Source of the DNA: Mitosporidium daphniae
Taxonomy: Eukaryota; Microsporidia
Length of the DNA: 64,000 nt
NCBI RefSeq assembly: GCF_000760515.2
Contig: NW_013546689.1
Location: 1 to 64,000, forward strand
Reading direction: 5' to 3'
Shown here in pieces: positions 48,109-60,700 of this stretch. A program made the position numbers and the translations under genes. A model generated the notes under the pieces. It did not search any database and was not told the origin of the DNA. It was given only the letters and a program-made list of their open reading frames with translations. Numbering within the stretch: the stretch's first letter is position 1; each line of letters starts with the position of its first letter.

Positions 48109-49566
48109 ATGTCAAATCCAAAATATAAGGCCAAAAGCTACCTCCGGCAAGCGTAATCACATTGCATATCTTTACTTTGCAGTAAAAATTTTACCAAAGG
48201 ATACTCTGACATCGAGATTAAGGTGCGCGAGGCTACCTCAAACGATCCAAATGGGCCCTCGACAACCCTTTTGGAGCAGCTAGCTGCAGCTAGCAACCAC
48301 CAGTACACCGGGCATTGTCTTATTGTAGTTATTTATTTACCGAGCTGATGTCTATTCTTGACCGCCGCCTGAATGACAAGGGCCGCAACTGGCGACATGT
48401 GTACAAGGTTGTTGCCCTGCGCTTGATTTTCTCATTTTAGTCGCTAATCGTTTTGGATTACCTGCTTCTGGCCGGTTCGGATCAAGTTCTGCTTCATTTG
48501 AAGGAGCAGATTTATATCATAAAAACGCTGCTCCACTTTCAATATGTCGATGACTTGGGAAGGGACCATGGATCTTGCGTCCGCCAAAAGACCAAAGATC
48601 TGCTTGCGCTAATAGAGGATCCAGATATGATTGCAGATCGGCGAAACAACCCCCACATGAAAGATCCGCATTCTTTTTTAGCGTTTAATGACGAGAAATA
48701 TGGGCAAAATCTTGGCGGAGCCGGTGGTAATTCCTCGCCCAGAAATGGTTGGAGCAGGGCAAGCTCCTCTCGCACATCATCGCCCTCTGTTTTAAACCAC
48801 AATTCCTATTCAAGCTCGCGAGAAGAGGAAAGGCAATTACAGATGGCACTTGATGCTTCTCGTCAACAAGCGCTTATTGATGCTCAAAGGCGAGCCTCGC
48901 TTAGAAACAACGAGGAGGATGATGTGGAGTTAAAAGCAGCGCTAAGAATTTCTGCGGCCGAAACATCGTCTTCCTCGTCCAAAAAGTCGAACGACGATTT
49001 AATTGACCTTTTTCAGGGCCCGCCAACTGCTTCTGAAATCCACCGAGAGCTTTCTACATTAAGCGTGGGAATGGCTGCTCCTCCTCCACCACCTCCTCAA
49101 CAACATTATTATCCCACTCAATATGCCCAACAATTGCAATTTTCTTCTCACTATCCTCAACAAATGCACCAATCCTCTGGTGAGATGTGGAGTCAACCGA
49201 AGCCTAATTTTTATGTAGATCCCTCCAGTTATCCCACCTATTCAGCGGACGAAAAATCACCTTTAGGTACTCAACAGAAATATTCGGATTGTGTAAATAA
49301 TCCAAGTAGCTTCGCGTCTGATGATCCCTTTGCGGGCCTTTCTTCAGAGTTGCGAAAATCGTGGGCTTTTATTCTTACATTTTAGCTCGCTGGAAACACC
49401 CTCTGACACGGATCCCCGTCCCAACTTGCGACACATTTCAACCCCTCTTTCGAAGTCTATGATGGTTGGCTCCATTCCGGCAAACTCGGTGCCGACTCCG
49501 TTCGAGATTGCCGCTATTGTCGAGGATGAAGAGAGTGGGGAATCACATCATTATAATAAAAAGTAG
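48109..49566 (+). CDS. Epsin (ENTH domain, ubiquitin-interacting motifs)
   Basis: Endocytic adaptor that binds PtdIns(4,5)P2, ubiquitinated cargo and coat proteins. Exons are 48109-48152, 48183-48302, 48329-48407, 48441-49360 and 49386-49566 (447 aa), with introns of 30, 26, 33 and 25 nt. The ENTH domain spans residues 1-145: KNFTKGYSDIEIKVREATSN, DPNGPSTTLLEQL, RLNDKGRNWRHVYKSL and VLLHLKEQIYIIKTL. Two UIM-like helices follow, EEERQLQMALDASRQ and EDDVELKAALRISAAE. The C terminus is Pro/Gln/Tyr-rich, with DPFAGL as a possible adaptor-binding DPF motif. The order matches yeast Ent1/Ent2. The exact paralogue is not determined. Confidence 0.94.
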
Positions 49567-50025
49567 CCTGTATACAATCGGTCGTCGTAAATCATCGGCT
49601 ACGCCACATGCAAAAGGGGGCGGTGATGACCTAAATTGCGAGTGCGGGGTTCAATTCAGATGGTAACCCAACGTACTGAAGGTGCGCTAAAAGTTATTAA
49701 CATGTTGGGATTTGGTTCTGGACACCTCGAACCGGCTAAAATATCATTTCACAAGCCAAGAATCTTGTGCTGCCAACTTGATACCTATACCAGCAAGACA
49801 AGTTAGAAGGCCCAGATTGCTACGGAGACCCGCTCTAGCTCCACAGGGTAAGTATTTGAAATTTGCCGAAAGGGGAGAAAAATCCCATCTTTGATAGCAG
49901 CTACTGCTGCGTCAATCGATATTTGTCCCCAAGTGGGCCAAACTGCCCACCACAATGGATGAATTGAGATGCTTTTTACATTTTAGCAGTTTATTGTGAC
50001 GCTGCGGGTGCCTTTTATTATCCAT
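49567..50025 (+). other. Intergenic region with a weak box C/D candidate
   Basis: Between convergent epsin and HRD3. GTGATGA (49623-49629) and CTGA (49676-49679) are spaced like a box C/D snoRNA with a possible internal CAGATGG, but there is no terminal stem and no recognised guide. Short ORFs here (for example 49712-49894) have no support. Confidence 0.3.
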
Positions 50026-52661
50026 TTACTGCTGCTCCTTTGGAGGTTCCGAGTCGGCTTCGGATTTTGGGGATAAATCTGAACTTTCGTTTTTTCTCTT
50101 CTTCGTATCCTCGGAAGATTCTAGTGCTGATTTGGATCTTTTCTGGAACTCTTTGGCCAGTTCGAGAATGGCGTCTGGAAATGGCTGCGTTGAGGAAGGG
50201 CGACCAGAGGCCGTCGATGATACGGCTACAGTTGATGGTTGCATATTTTGTGGTGAAGGGGAAAAGTCCAAGCCTTGGGGACTTGGACTTGATGCTTTCT
50301 GATCGAGTTTCTTTATGGTGGAGGTAAGAGGCAAGCTCGGAGGATGTGAAGACATGTGCTGTGCAGAGCCTGAAGGCATCTGTTGCGGAGGGTGCGAAAG
50401 CACGGGCAGGGGAGAGCTCGAAGGCAGCTTTTGCGGAGAATATGGCTGTGCTTGCCTGGGTAAAGGGGATTGGGGCGGAGGCGGAGGCCCCGCATTGCGG
50501 GCCTCTCTTTCGCGCTCTTCCCTTGCCAAACGAAGGTAGTTTCGAAAGTAAATAAAAGTAGCAAGTATTGAAAGGATCGTAATTATGGCCTTTTGAAGGT
50601 AGGACCAGATTTTCTTAATTTGAGAATAGAAGACTCTTTTTGAAGGAAAAGAAATCGAGGAAAGTCTTTCAAACATCAAGTTGATCCTACTTTCTGCGTC
50701 GTCAGAAACAGTTGGCTTTTTGACATAAAGAAACTCCTTAATACGCAATTTCGCCAAAGAAAGCCACACAGGAACGGTGGCAGATTCTTCATATATCAGA
50801 ACGAGGTTGTAGTACCGACGCGCATGTTCGTAACTCTACCTTATTAATAAAAAAAGTACCATTGGAACGCCTAAGCCATGCTCGTAACAATAGCCCAAGT
50901 TGTATGCGGCCTGGGCATTTCCGGATTTTTCTCCCTTTGTGTAAAAATCAACGGCAATTTCAAAAAGCGAAGACTGGTTGTTGATGTCTCTTTTTGCCGC
51001 AAAATAGTAGTGGTCACCCAAAGAGATCATGGAATCGATGCTTTTGGCGTACTCGAAAGCCCGCATAAAATACTGCAGAGATCTTTCTGGAGAGCTCTTT
51101 AAAAGAAATGCTGCATTCATGTACCCCACTTCATATCCCATCATCGAAGCAAGCATATATGATACGATTGCCATCGAGGTATGGCCTGACTCGTAAAAGG
51201 CGTAAGCAGAGGTATGAATTTGTGCCAAAGAGCGCTCCGCGCACACGGTCAAATAGTGCAACGGATCTGCAGATGGGATGTTCATATGCGAGTTAACAAG
51301 ATACTCAGACAGCTCAAAGAGCGCCTTTTGATTTCCTCCCGTGCTAGCTGTTTGAAGCATGGAGATGCCTTTGGAATGTTTCAAGCCCGAGGGGTCTAAT
51401 TGCAAAATGTAATAGCAAAAGCTTACGGTTTCTTAGCAGATAAGATCCAAGAGCATATTGCGCCTCGGATAATCCACGGTCTGCAGCCTTTGACCAGCAC
51501 GAAATTGCTTCCTTTTCATCGTGTTCTACTGCAAGTCCTTCATAGTAGAGGATTCCGAGCCCAAACCACGATAATGAGTGATCCTCAACCTCAATGGCCC
51601 GATCAAAATATGAATAGGCAAGCTCTGCATCTGGAAATTCATATCCTAGGCCGCGAAGAGCCATTAGCCCAAGGTAACTTAGCGCCAAGCCATTTTCCTC
51701 CTCTTCTGCCGCCATTTCAAAGTATTTTCGAGCCGAATGGTAGTCTGCAGGCTCTCCTGCTAACCCGTGAAAGTAGTTCTGTCCAAGGGCAAGCTACGAG
51801 GGAAAATATGAAAGTCAATCTTACTTGCACTTCGGCATTTCCAGTTGATGTCAACTCATAAAATCGGATAATGTCGTGCTTTGGACTATTGGCCCCCTTG
51901 TCACCACTTGTAGCATCGATGCGTGTGGGGATATCTTTAGAAAAGGAAGGGACGATCTCAAACTCGGTTTCGTAAACAGCTACAGTTTAAACGGCAAAAT
52001 GATACTCATATTGCAAGCCAGAAGATACATATTGATTGCCAGATTTCTATTGAAAAGCACCCCGATGCCATGGGTGTATTTATAGCCAAGAGCCATATTT
52101 GCCGGTGGATACAGCAGAGAACTTGCTGCCATCAAATGAAGCAGACCCAAATGCGGGTCCGAGTCTTCAACCAAGCGTTCCTCTTCAATTAATGCCAAGT
52201 GAAAGTGGGCTCTTCCGGCTTTGAGGGAATCGTCGGTAAAATCAATCAAGTGCGAGTAATACACCTTTGCCTTGGGAAAATCCGGAAAATTCGTCAAATT
52301 GCCAAACTAACATTGTTACAAAAATAAAAGTCATACAAACGCAAGGTCGCCCAAAACCTCAACGCAATGTGCCTTGATCGAATTAGGCACCTCCGGGAGG
52401 TGCGATATTTTTTCAAGATTCAAAATGGCATCTTCAATTGATATATGGTCTGATTTTGAAAAAAAGGAGAACAGTGATTTCCTTTTCAAATGTGCCTGAT
52501 TGCTTGCATCGCGTAAAATAGCCTCAATAGAGCTGTTGTACAGGGAAATCAGATCGGTCTACATGCAAGTTATTTTAACGCAATCTTACATTGGCAGATC
52601 GAACACATGAAAACAAAAAAAGACATGTATAAAAGCTAGTTAGGATCTGGTGGATTCGCAT
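50026..52661 (-). CDS. HRD3: ERAD component HRD3/SEL1L (Sel1 repeats)
   Basis: ER-membrane scaffold of the Hrd1 ubiquitin ligase that recruits misfolded lumenal clients. Seven exons (52590-52661, 52337-52558, 52006-52306, 51825-51979, 51427-51793, 50860-51395, 50026-50835) give 820 aa, with introns of 31, 30, 26, 31, 31 and 24 nt. Exon 1 encodes a signal peptide ending ..FLFSCVRSAN. Sel1-like repeats follow: PPANMALGYKYTHGIGV, GNAEVQLALGQNYFHGL, SLSWFGLGILYYEGLAV, SEAQYALGSYLL and AAYNLGYCYEHGLGVP. Near residue 600 comes a single transmembrane span (IITILSILATFIYF). A Pro/Ser-rich cytosolic tail ends in an acidic/Lys-rich stretch. The tail is longer than in yeast. Confidence 0.9.
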
Positions 52662-52780
52662 AAATATCGAAGAGGGCTAAATTAAAATCTGCCAAATGCA
52701 ATAGCAAAATAAATTTTACCTTCAAGTTTTATTAGATTCTTTGAAATTGGAAATTATTTCACTTTCAAAAAAATCACCCA

Positions 52781-55700
52781 ATGTGGTCGTCACAGCAAAA
52801 TCCCACTGCTTCAAGCAATGCAAACAATGCGAATCCACTTGGGGGGAATCCCTTTGGTTCTTACACCAATTTTGCAGCAACACCTTCTCAGCAGCCCAAT
52901 ATATTTGGGACTGCACCGGCACCAGGTCAAACTCAAGGGCCCCCCCCTTCACAACCTTCCAGCTTTCTTAGCAATATGGCTACGGGTAATAAGCCTCAAT
53001 ACACCCCGTTTTTTGGGTCCACATCAACAGCAACTACGCCCTCAATGCTCGGAACAAATCAAACCCCAAATCTATTTGGGGCATCTGCCGCAACGCCCTC
53101 AATGCTCGGAGCAAATCAAACCCCAAATCTATTTGGGGCATCTGCCGCAACGCCTGCATTTTCTTTAGGATCCTCTACAATCGGTTCGGGACCTTCTGCC
53201 CAGCCTTCAAATGCAAACATGGCTAACCCATTTGCAACAACATACTCATCAACAATCCCATCTCTTGGATCGGGGTTTACATCTGGCTCTACGAACCTTA
53301 CTCCACTGAATACCAACGGTACAACTTTGCCATCAACAGCCTCCCAACCCGCCATTAATCCTTTTTTTAGGCCAACCACGCAACCTTTGACGCAGACTTC
53401 AAATTTGGCACAATCTTCGCCATTTTTGGTCTCTACAGCGCAGTCCACAGAAGCAGGCGGTAACCAACAGCCTGCCACCTCTGCCTATGCTCAGCAGGTT
53501 GACTTTCAAGCAGAGCCGCAAGAAAAAATTAACTCGTATTCATTTCCTTCTAGCAAGATCAGCAAGCTGCTGCTTGATTCCTCGACGCTGGCGTCAAAGT
53601 GCTGCAAATCAACACTTGATCTTTTTTCGTCGCACTTTTTCCCGACAGCTGCCATTGATGCCATAGCCTTTCCCAACGCGTCGATTGGATATTCTTTTTT
53701 ATCAAAACATGGCATTGATGTCAATGAATCCGAGTTAAAAATATCAAAGATTGCGGCATTTTCTTCAAAAGAAAAAGGGCTGCCAGCCCCGAAAATTAAG
53801 CAGCAAGAAAAGCTCCTGTTGCAGGTCCAGCGTTCTCCTATTGAATACCAAAAGAGCGTAAATTTTTGTAGACAAGAGGCCATCGAAGATGCGATTAAAT
53901 TGAAGGTATAATTTTCGCCTCTTATTTGTTAGAGATGTGAAAGCATGAAGCGATACATCTTTTCTTCGATTACATCACATTGGGATGCTTGCAGAATGGG
54001 CACAAATTTAGGACAGGCTCTTTCCCCCATCGTCGTTGCGGGAGAAAAGGATGGTGTAGAGGCACCAATTCAACTGCCCTCTCTCAAGTCCATCATTACC
54101 GACCATAAGGCTCGAGCTTTTGCAGAAACAATTTCCGAGCTAAATGCCTTTCGAATTTCGCAAGGAAACGCAAAAATCTCTCCTTTGATTCACTTCCCCT
54201 TATGCAATAGGCTGCTTTCCATCTTGGCTCCCTTTTCACATGATCCGGTAATTTAAGCGATTCCATAATTTTGCAGATTTATTCGGGCATCTCTAGTGTG
54301 CTGAAATTTATTTCGCTAGTATCTGACGAGGCAGGATTGAGAGAAAAATCGAAACCCAATCCTTCTCCTGACGCCGAATTCACCCAATCAGCAAAACACT
54401 TCTTTGAGAAGGAATTTATCTGCCATATGGACCGAATGATTAGCCAAAATCCACGAGAAGCTATTCTTGGGGGCCGACCAAACCTCATTGACAAAGTCAG
54501 AGCGTATACGAATCTCAGGTTAACCCAGCGCAATCACCACAAGGGCACTTCTCTATCGACGTCCCTATCACACAACACCTTTTTTGACGCTGTAGAAATG
54601 TTCCATGGGGGCGACCCTGGATCTCAGGACAATATTCCGATTTATCCCTGGGCTACTCTTTATTTTTTAATCAGAGCCGGTGCTGGTAAATCTCATCTTT
54701 TGGGCTGGGTTGAGACCTTCGAATCGTATTTTGTTCGATCAGACAAGTATTTCAAAGATGCGCTTGTTGCGTTTGCTGAAGAGTCGTCTTCAGTCGATAA
54801 TCTCGATAACAATCGTCTTGTGGACTTTGTAAGAAATGAATATTTGAGGTTGGAATCCCTAAGAGACACCACTGATCCATTTCGGCTTTTAATTTATGGC
54901 CTTTTTTCTTCTTCCGCAAGACGAAGCTGTGGGCAGCATTTTGATAAATCGGCGCTATCCTCTCCACCGCTCTCCATTATATCCACGTTTGAAGATTGGA
55001 TCTGGTATAACCTGTCAATTTTGCGTGAGAGCTCTCTTTTAGAATTCAGAACCACTGTGCAGAAATTCTCGGCTTCCTATTTTGACTCCAACTCGATGGA
55101 TGCAAATAGCAGCTCTTCAAACTATTTCAAGCTTTTATTTTACATCGGTCTGTTTGATAAGGGCTTGCTTGCAATGCTTCGAGCTACAGCAGTGAAGCCA
55201 ACAATTTTTGTTGAGGCCGTTCATGTCTCCATTGCGCTCTTGTATCATTTTGAAAGGCTGCCTGGCTTAAATGTCGACATTCCTCTGCATATATTGCGCC
55301 AGTATGTGACGCTATTGACGGCTGCTTATTCCAAAGAGTCCACATTTGTTTCCCTGGAATATTTATCCATCATATCGGTGATGCCTTCAAAGCAAGAGAC
55401 TTGCTTCAATCTTTTGGTCGACTGGATGCTGGCCACCAGCTCGTACAAAGCCCCCTTGGCCTCAATTAGTGACGATGGAATGGTTCAGGTATGTCTTTTT
55501 TGTCGAATTTATTGTTAGCCCGGTCCGATTGCCAAGTATTTGCCGTTGATACAATTAACGGAGTGTCAAAAATTTGATCAGGCCAAGGGATTGAATGTTT
55601 CCGGTACTTGCGGTTCGCCATCCCTTCTGGTGGTTCTTTCTTGGAGGGTTGCCACGCAACTTCTTTCTCGAGCCGTTTCCGAAGATGAGGAGGAAGCTGC

Positions 55701-56331
55701 CTTGGGCTTGTTCCATATTTGTTCATCATATGAGCGGATATTTGAGCTTTTAGCCAAAAAACTGTCGGATGCCCTTCTCGATGGCAAGGTTGCTCCTTTG
55801 GCGCCGTCGCCCATTGCTCGCCAGGCAAGGGGTACGCTGAACTTTTACCGCCAGCACGCTCCGGATCGAAATTCATACAATTCACCACCATGTCAAAAGT
55901 CGATCTCTGTACTGACCTTGCTTCTGTCTTTATATGACGCTCTCTCGATGCAGCGTAATTCATGTTCAGATAAGGCTCTTGAGGTAATCAAGTTGATCAG
56001 TAACCCCTAGATCTTGAAGAGCTCCAACCTGATAAGCTTTTCTTCAAATGACAAGTTTACGGTCCACGAGTCCGTTGTTGATGCAAATGGAGCCCCATCT
56101 TTGAATAGGCATTTGGGGCTCATCCTTGAGCTAACCCTCAGTGCCATGGCTGAGCTATACAGCCAATCAACTCGCCCCACCGCGGTTTCCACTTTACAAA
56201 CAGTACCATTTTCCATTCAAGACCTCAAAACCATGGGGCGCGCCGTCATGTTATTTGCAAGCAAGTTTTCAACCAAAATCGGGCCCTCTTACTTTGCAGC
56301 CCTCACGCGTCTTGATGCCATGATCCAATAA
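52781..56331 (+). CDS. NIC96: Linker nucleoporin NIC96/NUP93 with an FG-like N terminus
   Basis: Scaffold of the nuclear pore inner ring. Exons are 52781-53905, 53933-54247, 54277-55488, 55519-55983 and 56011-56331 (1145 aa; yeast Nic96 is 839), with introns of 27, 29, 30 and 27 nt. Residues 1-260 are Asn/Thr/Ser/Pro-rich with spaced NPFGS, NIFGT, FFGS and NLFGA motifs. They include a nearly exact duplication of 57 bp around 53037-53152. The remainder is the alpha-helical Nic96 domain: SQDNIPIYPWATLYFLIRAG, LLGWVETFESYFVRSDKYF, PFRLLIYGLFS, GPIAKYLPLIQLTE. FG-type repeats are not usual for Nic96, so this is either an acquired FG region or an adapted coiled coil. Confidence 0.88.
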
Positions 56332-56661
56332 ACTTCTTGCGCCGGCGAGGGGTGATACTGCACCACTTGACCGGCAAGCTACTTTATCCCCAGCCGAACC
56401 CTAATCCGATATTAAACACACAATGTGTGTGCATGGGAAATTGTTTAATAATTTTCGATGCAATAATAAATTTGCTAAATTACGCAAATCGGTAGCTCTA
56501 TCGCGATTGCGTGATGCAAAGTGTACATGTCAATGCCCTGGCTATGTTGGGCAAAAGCCCCAAAGACACTGCCAGTAACAGCCCCGTGACTTGCCTTAAT
56601 TTAATACACCATTTGGGGTTATTCTAATCAAATACAAGGGTTTATTATTCTCAAGTAAGGG
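56332..56661. other. Intergenic region between NIC96 and NFYC stops
   Basis: Convergent 3' regions. It contains a short AACACACAATGTGTGTG palindromic run (56416-56432) and AT-rich sequence. No gene or RNA was recognised. Confidence 0.45.
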
Positions 56662-57564
56662 CTATGATTGCGTCGAAGGCTGCAATTGAAACTGAATTGG
56701 TTAGCAAATATCGACATACTCTGGTGGCCGAAGTGCCATAGTCTGTAGAAATCATCCCCTCTGGCACGGATGACGGGCTGCCTGCCTGAGGATGAGAAAG
56801 CTGATGCCTATGGTGCATCATTTGCATCTGTTGTTGAAGCTGTTGTTGCTGCTGCGCTTGTGCTTGTGCTTGTGCTTGTTGCTGATAATACATAATCCTA
56901 TCGATAGATGCGCCAGATGGAGCCGATGCTCCGGGCATGGAGACTCCGCTGTTTGCATATGTATTTTGCATTTGGAGCTGTTGTTGCATGGTCAATTGAG
57001 ACGGAAGATAATACGATGGATCGCCGAGCAGAGAGCCTCTGTAATCGTTCTACGCAAAAGCAAATCAGCATCAATGATGCGCATACCTCTAGTTTTTTCG
57101 CCATCGATCTGGAGTCTTCCCTTGGCACGATGTCAATGAGAAAATCAAATGTATCTGTTTTTTGGATTGCAGCAGAGACATCGCTTCGCTGCAGCGTTCG
57201 TCGCTTCGAATCCTCCGTATGGAGCCATGACCGCAACGTCAGCTCTAAAATAAATATCTCGCATGCTTTGGCAAAAATAATCGGCGCCTCTGCACTAATC
57301 ATCTGAAAAGTAATAGACGTCACGTCCTACCTTGACATCTTCGTCTGTCTTCATAACTTTTTTTATGCGTGCAAGTGGGAGCTGGAAATTCTTAAAGTCC
57401 AGCTCGCCATGTTCGATTGCCTGCAGCTGAGATTGCCAAAAATTTTGCAAAAGCATCAATTGGTTCGAGAGCGCAGAGGAAGAGTGCCCACTAGAATGCA
57501 ATTGAGAAGATGGTTGGGGCATGCCTGTGGCAGCAATTGCAGATTCATATGTTGAAGGATCCAT
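56662..57564 (-). CDS. HAP5: CCAAT-binding factor subunit C (NF-YC/HAP5)
   Basis: Histone-fold subunit that pairs with NF-YB/Hap3 and, with NF-YA/Hap2, binds CCAAT boxes. Exons are 57331-57564, 57087-57302, 56720-57049 and 56662-56679 (265 aa), with introns of 28, 37 and 40 nt. The histone fold is almost invariant: [80 protein letters not shown] Gln/Met-rich C terminus (alternating QA and QQ runs) is typical of an activation region. In yeasts the Hap complex controls respiratory genes, which would fit the mitochondrial genes found here. The last exon encodes only five residues, PSTQS. Confidence 0.95.
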
Positions 57565-57754
57565 GTAGATTAATTAATGATTGGAGCAATTATTATAAAA
57601 TCTTCCTATAAACAATGTGTGTGCAAGTTGATATTATTCGAGCTTATGGCCTTAATCTTGATGTACGAGGAGAAAGTGATGAATTATTGGTTGCCAAGTA
57701 GCAATCGATTAAATTTGGGTAACCGGCAACTTTTAAATTTACAATTTAATAAGT

Positions 57755-60700
57755 TTAAAAAATACACCTCAGCAATCGAATACCCAGGGTTGATGGTAGA
57801 TTCATTGCACTCATAAAAACGTTAGAAAGCGAAAATTTCTCGTTGATCGAGTAAGGAATGCCACTTAAAGAATTTGAAGAAGATTCTTGCGAAACTTCTG
57901 AAGAGTTAAAAGGAAAATCAATGTCTTCCTCTTTGGCAGCAGTTTCAGAAAAGTTTTCCTTGTTGCTCTTGAGCCTCAGGAGGGCCTCTCTTATCCTAAC
58001 TGGAATAGGAAACTCTTCATTATCTCTTGTTTCGGTCGCCAGAATTTTCAGTAGCATCTCAAAGTCTTGACCTGGTCGAGTCCAAGTGTGATGTTCAGCC
58101 AAACGATGTGCATTGATAGCCTTTTCCTTCACCAAGTCTGGATTGTGATAAGCAATTTTTAGGATCTTTTTGAGGGACTCCACAGAGGGGGCAGCCCACC
58201 TAGGCGCGACTTTAGTCTTTGAACCATTGAATTCTTTATATCCCGGTCCACATGGTGATATTTTGCAAATGGCCACAGGCTTGCTTTTCAGATGATATTG
58301 GTAGTCTTTCCAAGCACCATCATCATCATCCCCTTTCCGCTCCTCTTCGTTGTCTTCGGACGGACGCTCTTCTTGTGAAATATAAAATACGCTATCAGAG
58401 GTGGTAAACTCCAAAGCCGGGCCTGCCTGCGTCACCGCAACAGCTGTTCCTGCGGCCATAGCCTCCAGGATAATTAGTCCAAACCCCTCTGCCCTATAAG
58501 GAGCAAGAAAGATATCCCCAAGCTTAAATAGTTGAATCATCTCGGACCACTCTAGGGCACTATCCAAATAAATCAGTCGTGGTATGTCATATCTAGAGCT
58601 GTCCGTTTGAAGCAGCGAGGTGTCTCTTCCTGCGGCTTCGTAATCAGCTTGATGTGATCTGATTTGGTCAAAATAGTATCCGTCTCCATAAACGCTATGA
58701 AGCACCAGGCAAGCTTCATCGGCGCGCTTAAAAGAGGCAAGAAAAGATTTGACAGCCACATCTACGCCTTTCCTTGCCAAAAGGCCTCCAGAAAAAATTG
58801 CAATGAATTTGGAGCATCCAGAAAGGTTTTTTATATTTTCGATGATGGAGCGCGCTCCCCCCCCTCCATTAACGGGTTTTCCAGCGGGCAATTTGGGGAT
58901 TTGTTGGATTTTGGAGAACGTAACGCCATGTGGCAAGATAACAATCTTTGATGGATCAACCCCATTTGCGATGTATGTATCTTTTGAAAACTCAGAAGGC
59001 ACCACTAGAACATCGACTAGTGATAGCTTTGGAAGCCATGACTCCGGGACTCCCCAGAATTCCCATGGTTGTGACTGTATCCAAAAAGTGGAAGGAGAAA
59101 CAGGAAGCGATAAATCTGGTCCGCCACCGCCTAACCAGGCATTTCTAAATACAATGTCTGGGAATGAATCGCTTGACCCAACACCGCGGTTGCTTTCTTT
59201 TCCAAAAGACGGTGCCAAAAGAGGGAATATTCTTAATAGCAAGCCTGCTAGCAAAGGTTCAGACGTTGCAAGAGAGGGGGGCGATTTTCTTGGCTGAAAA
59301 ATGCTATCAACTTGGGCAAATGACGCAGCCGTGGTAGATCGGGAGACACTGCCGATCGCATTTCTATCTCCTCCTGCTCCTCCCCCTGGTGAGTTTCCAA
59401 AATTTCGAATCATGCCCAAAATCATACTCGAAGAGGGTCTCGATGCTGCAATATTAGCCCACATCAAGTACTTGACAACCGAATCTAATAATGGAGGCTT
59501 TGAGCTCGACGAAATGCCAACTTTAGGATCTGTAGGTGCAATTCGAACCATAAAATTGAAGCTTCTCCAGCTCAGTTGCATGAATAGAGCCCTATTCACG
59601 GTAGCAAACCCAGAAAAATCAAAGAAGGGCCCTTCAAACTGAAGGGTTATTATCGGCAAAAAGTTATTTTCCGACAACAGTGGGAAAACATTCCTAGTAA
59701 GCCGGACCGGAGTAAGTCTTGACTCTGCCATGGAAATCCATTCGTGACGATATGAGAATGAATTTTCTGGAAGGTCGTGAAGAACGGGAATATAATAAGT
59801 ATTGGCCTCGATGGAAAACATCGTCCAGCTTTGCCCGGTGCTTTGAATTGAAAATAGATTTTCGTCGTTGAGACGCCATTCAGACCAAACCACAGCAGGC
59901 TGCGAAACCATGGATTGCTTTTTGAATTCATCAAATTTGTATTGCAGTGTGGAGCCAAGAATCCCTTTAGGGGACGAAAATCTAGAAATGCTTTCAAATT
60001 CAATCGAAATTCCGGTTCCGTTTTCAGGATTGTTCACACGTACAGTGGTACTGTTGGTGATGAGCGTGAACCCTGATGGTTGATTTTGATACTGGATGCG
60101 AAAGTTTTTTTTAGACGTGTTTGGGGTTTCTTCAACATCCAAAGGAAGCCCTTCTTGAACCAAAATATATATCTCAGGGGTTCTTATTCCAATCGCTCTA
60201 ATGGTCCCATCTTGAAAAATGGCTCCATTGACCTGAATTTCAGAATCCGCATAAATCACGTAAAGGCAATCAAGTAAATTGGCATTTTTCTTTTGACCCA
60301 CAGCGACAGGGCAAAATAGGCTTTGAGCAGCATTCAAGGGCTCAACTACATGCTCCATCATCGTATTATCAGGTTGCTGCATAGAAAATGTAAAACCGGA
60401 CGGCGTTTCCACGGGCGTTTGTTGGTCTTCTTCCTCGGAAAAAGAGATATGGTTCCCATTGAAATCAACAATCATCGATTGGCGCCAATGTGCGGTATTT
60501 TCCAAAGAATCGAAAAATGGATCCGAATGAACTATCGGAGGCACACCTGTAGCCGTGATGTGAGAATCGTTTTTCAACAGCAGATTCCAATATGCACTTG
60601 CGATTCTTGGCCATCGCCATGAAGAGACGCCCATGGCGGCACGTTTTCCGTATCCCTTGCGAAAATCAAAGTCGTTATAAAGCTTAACAATCGACTGCAC

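Noticed and set aside
49623-49679. Third box C/D snoRNA
   Set aside because: Boxes have suitable spacing but there is no terminal stem, no clear D' box and no recognised rRNA guide; kept only as a remark.
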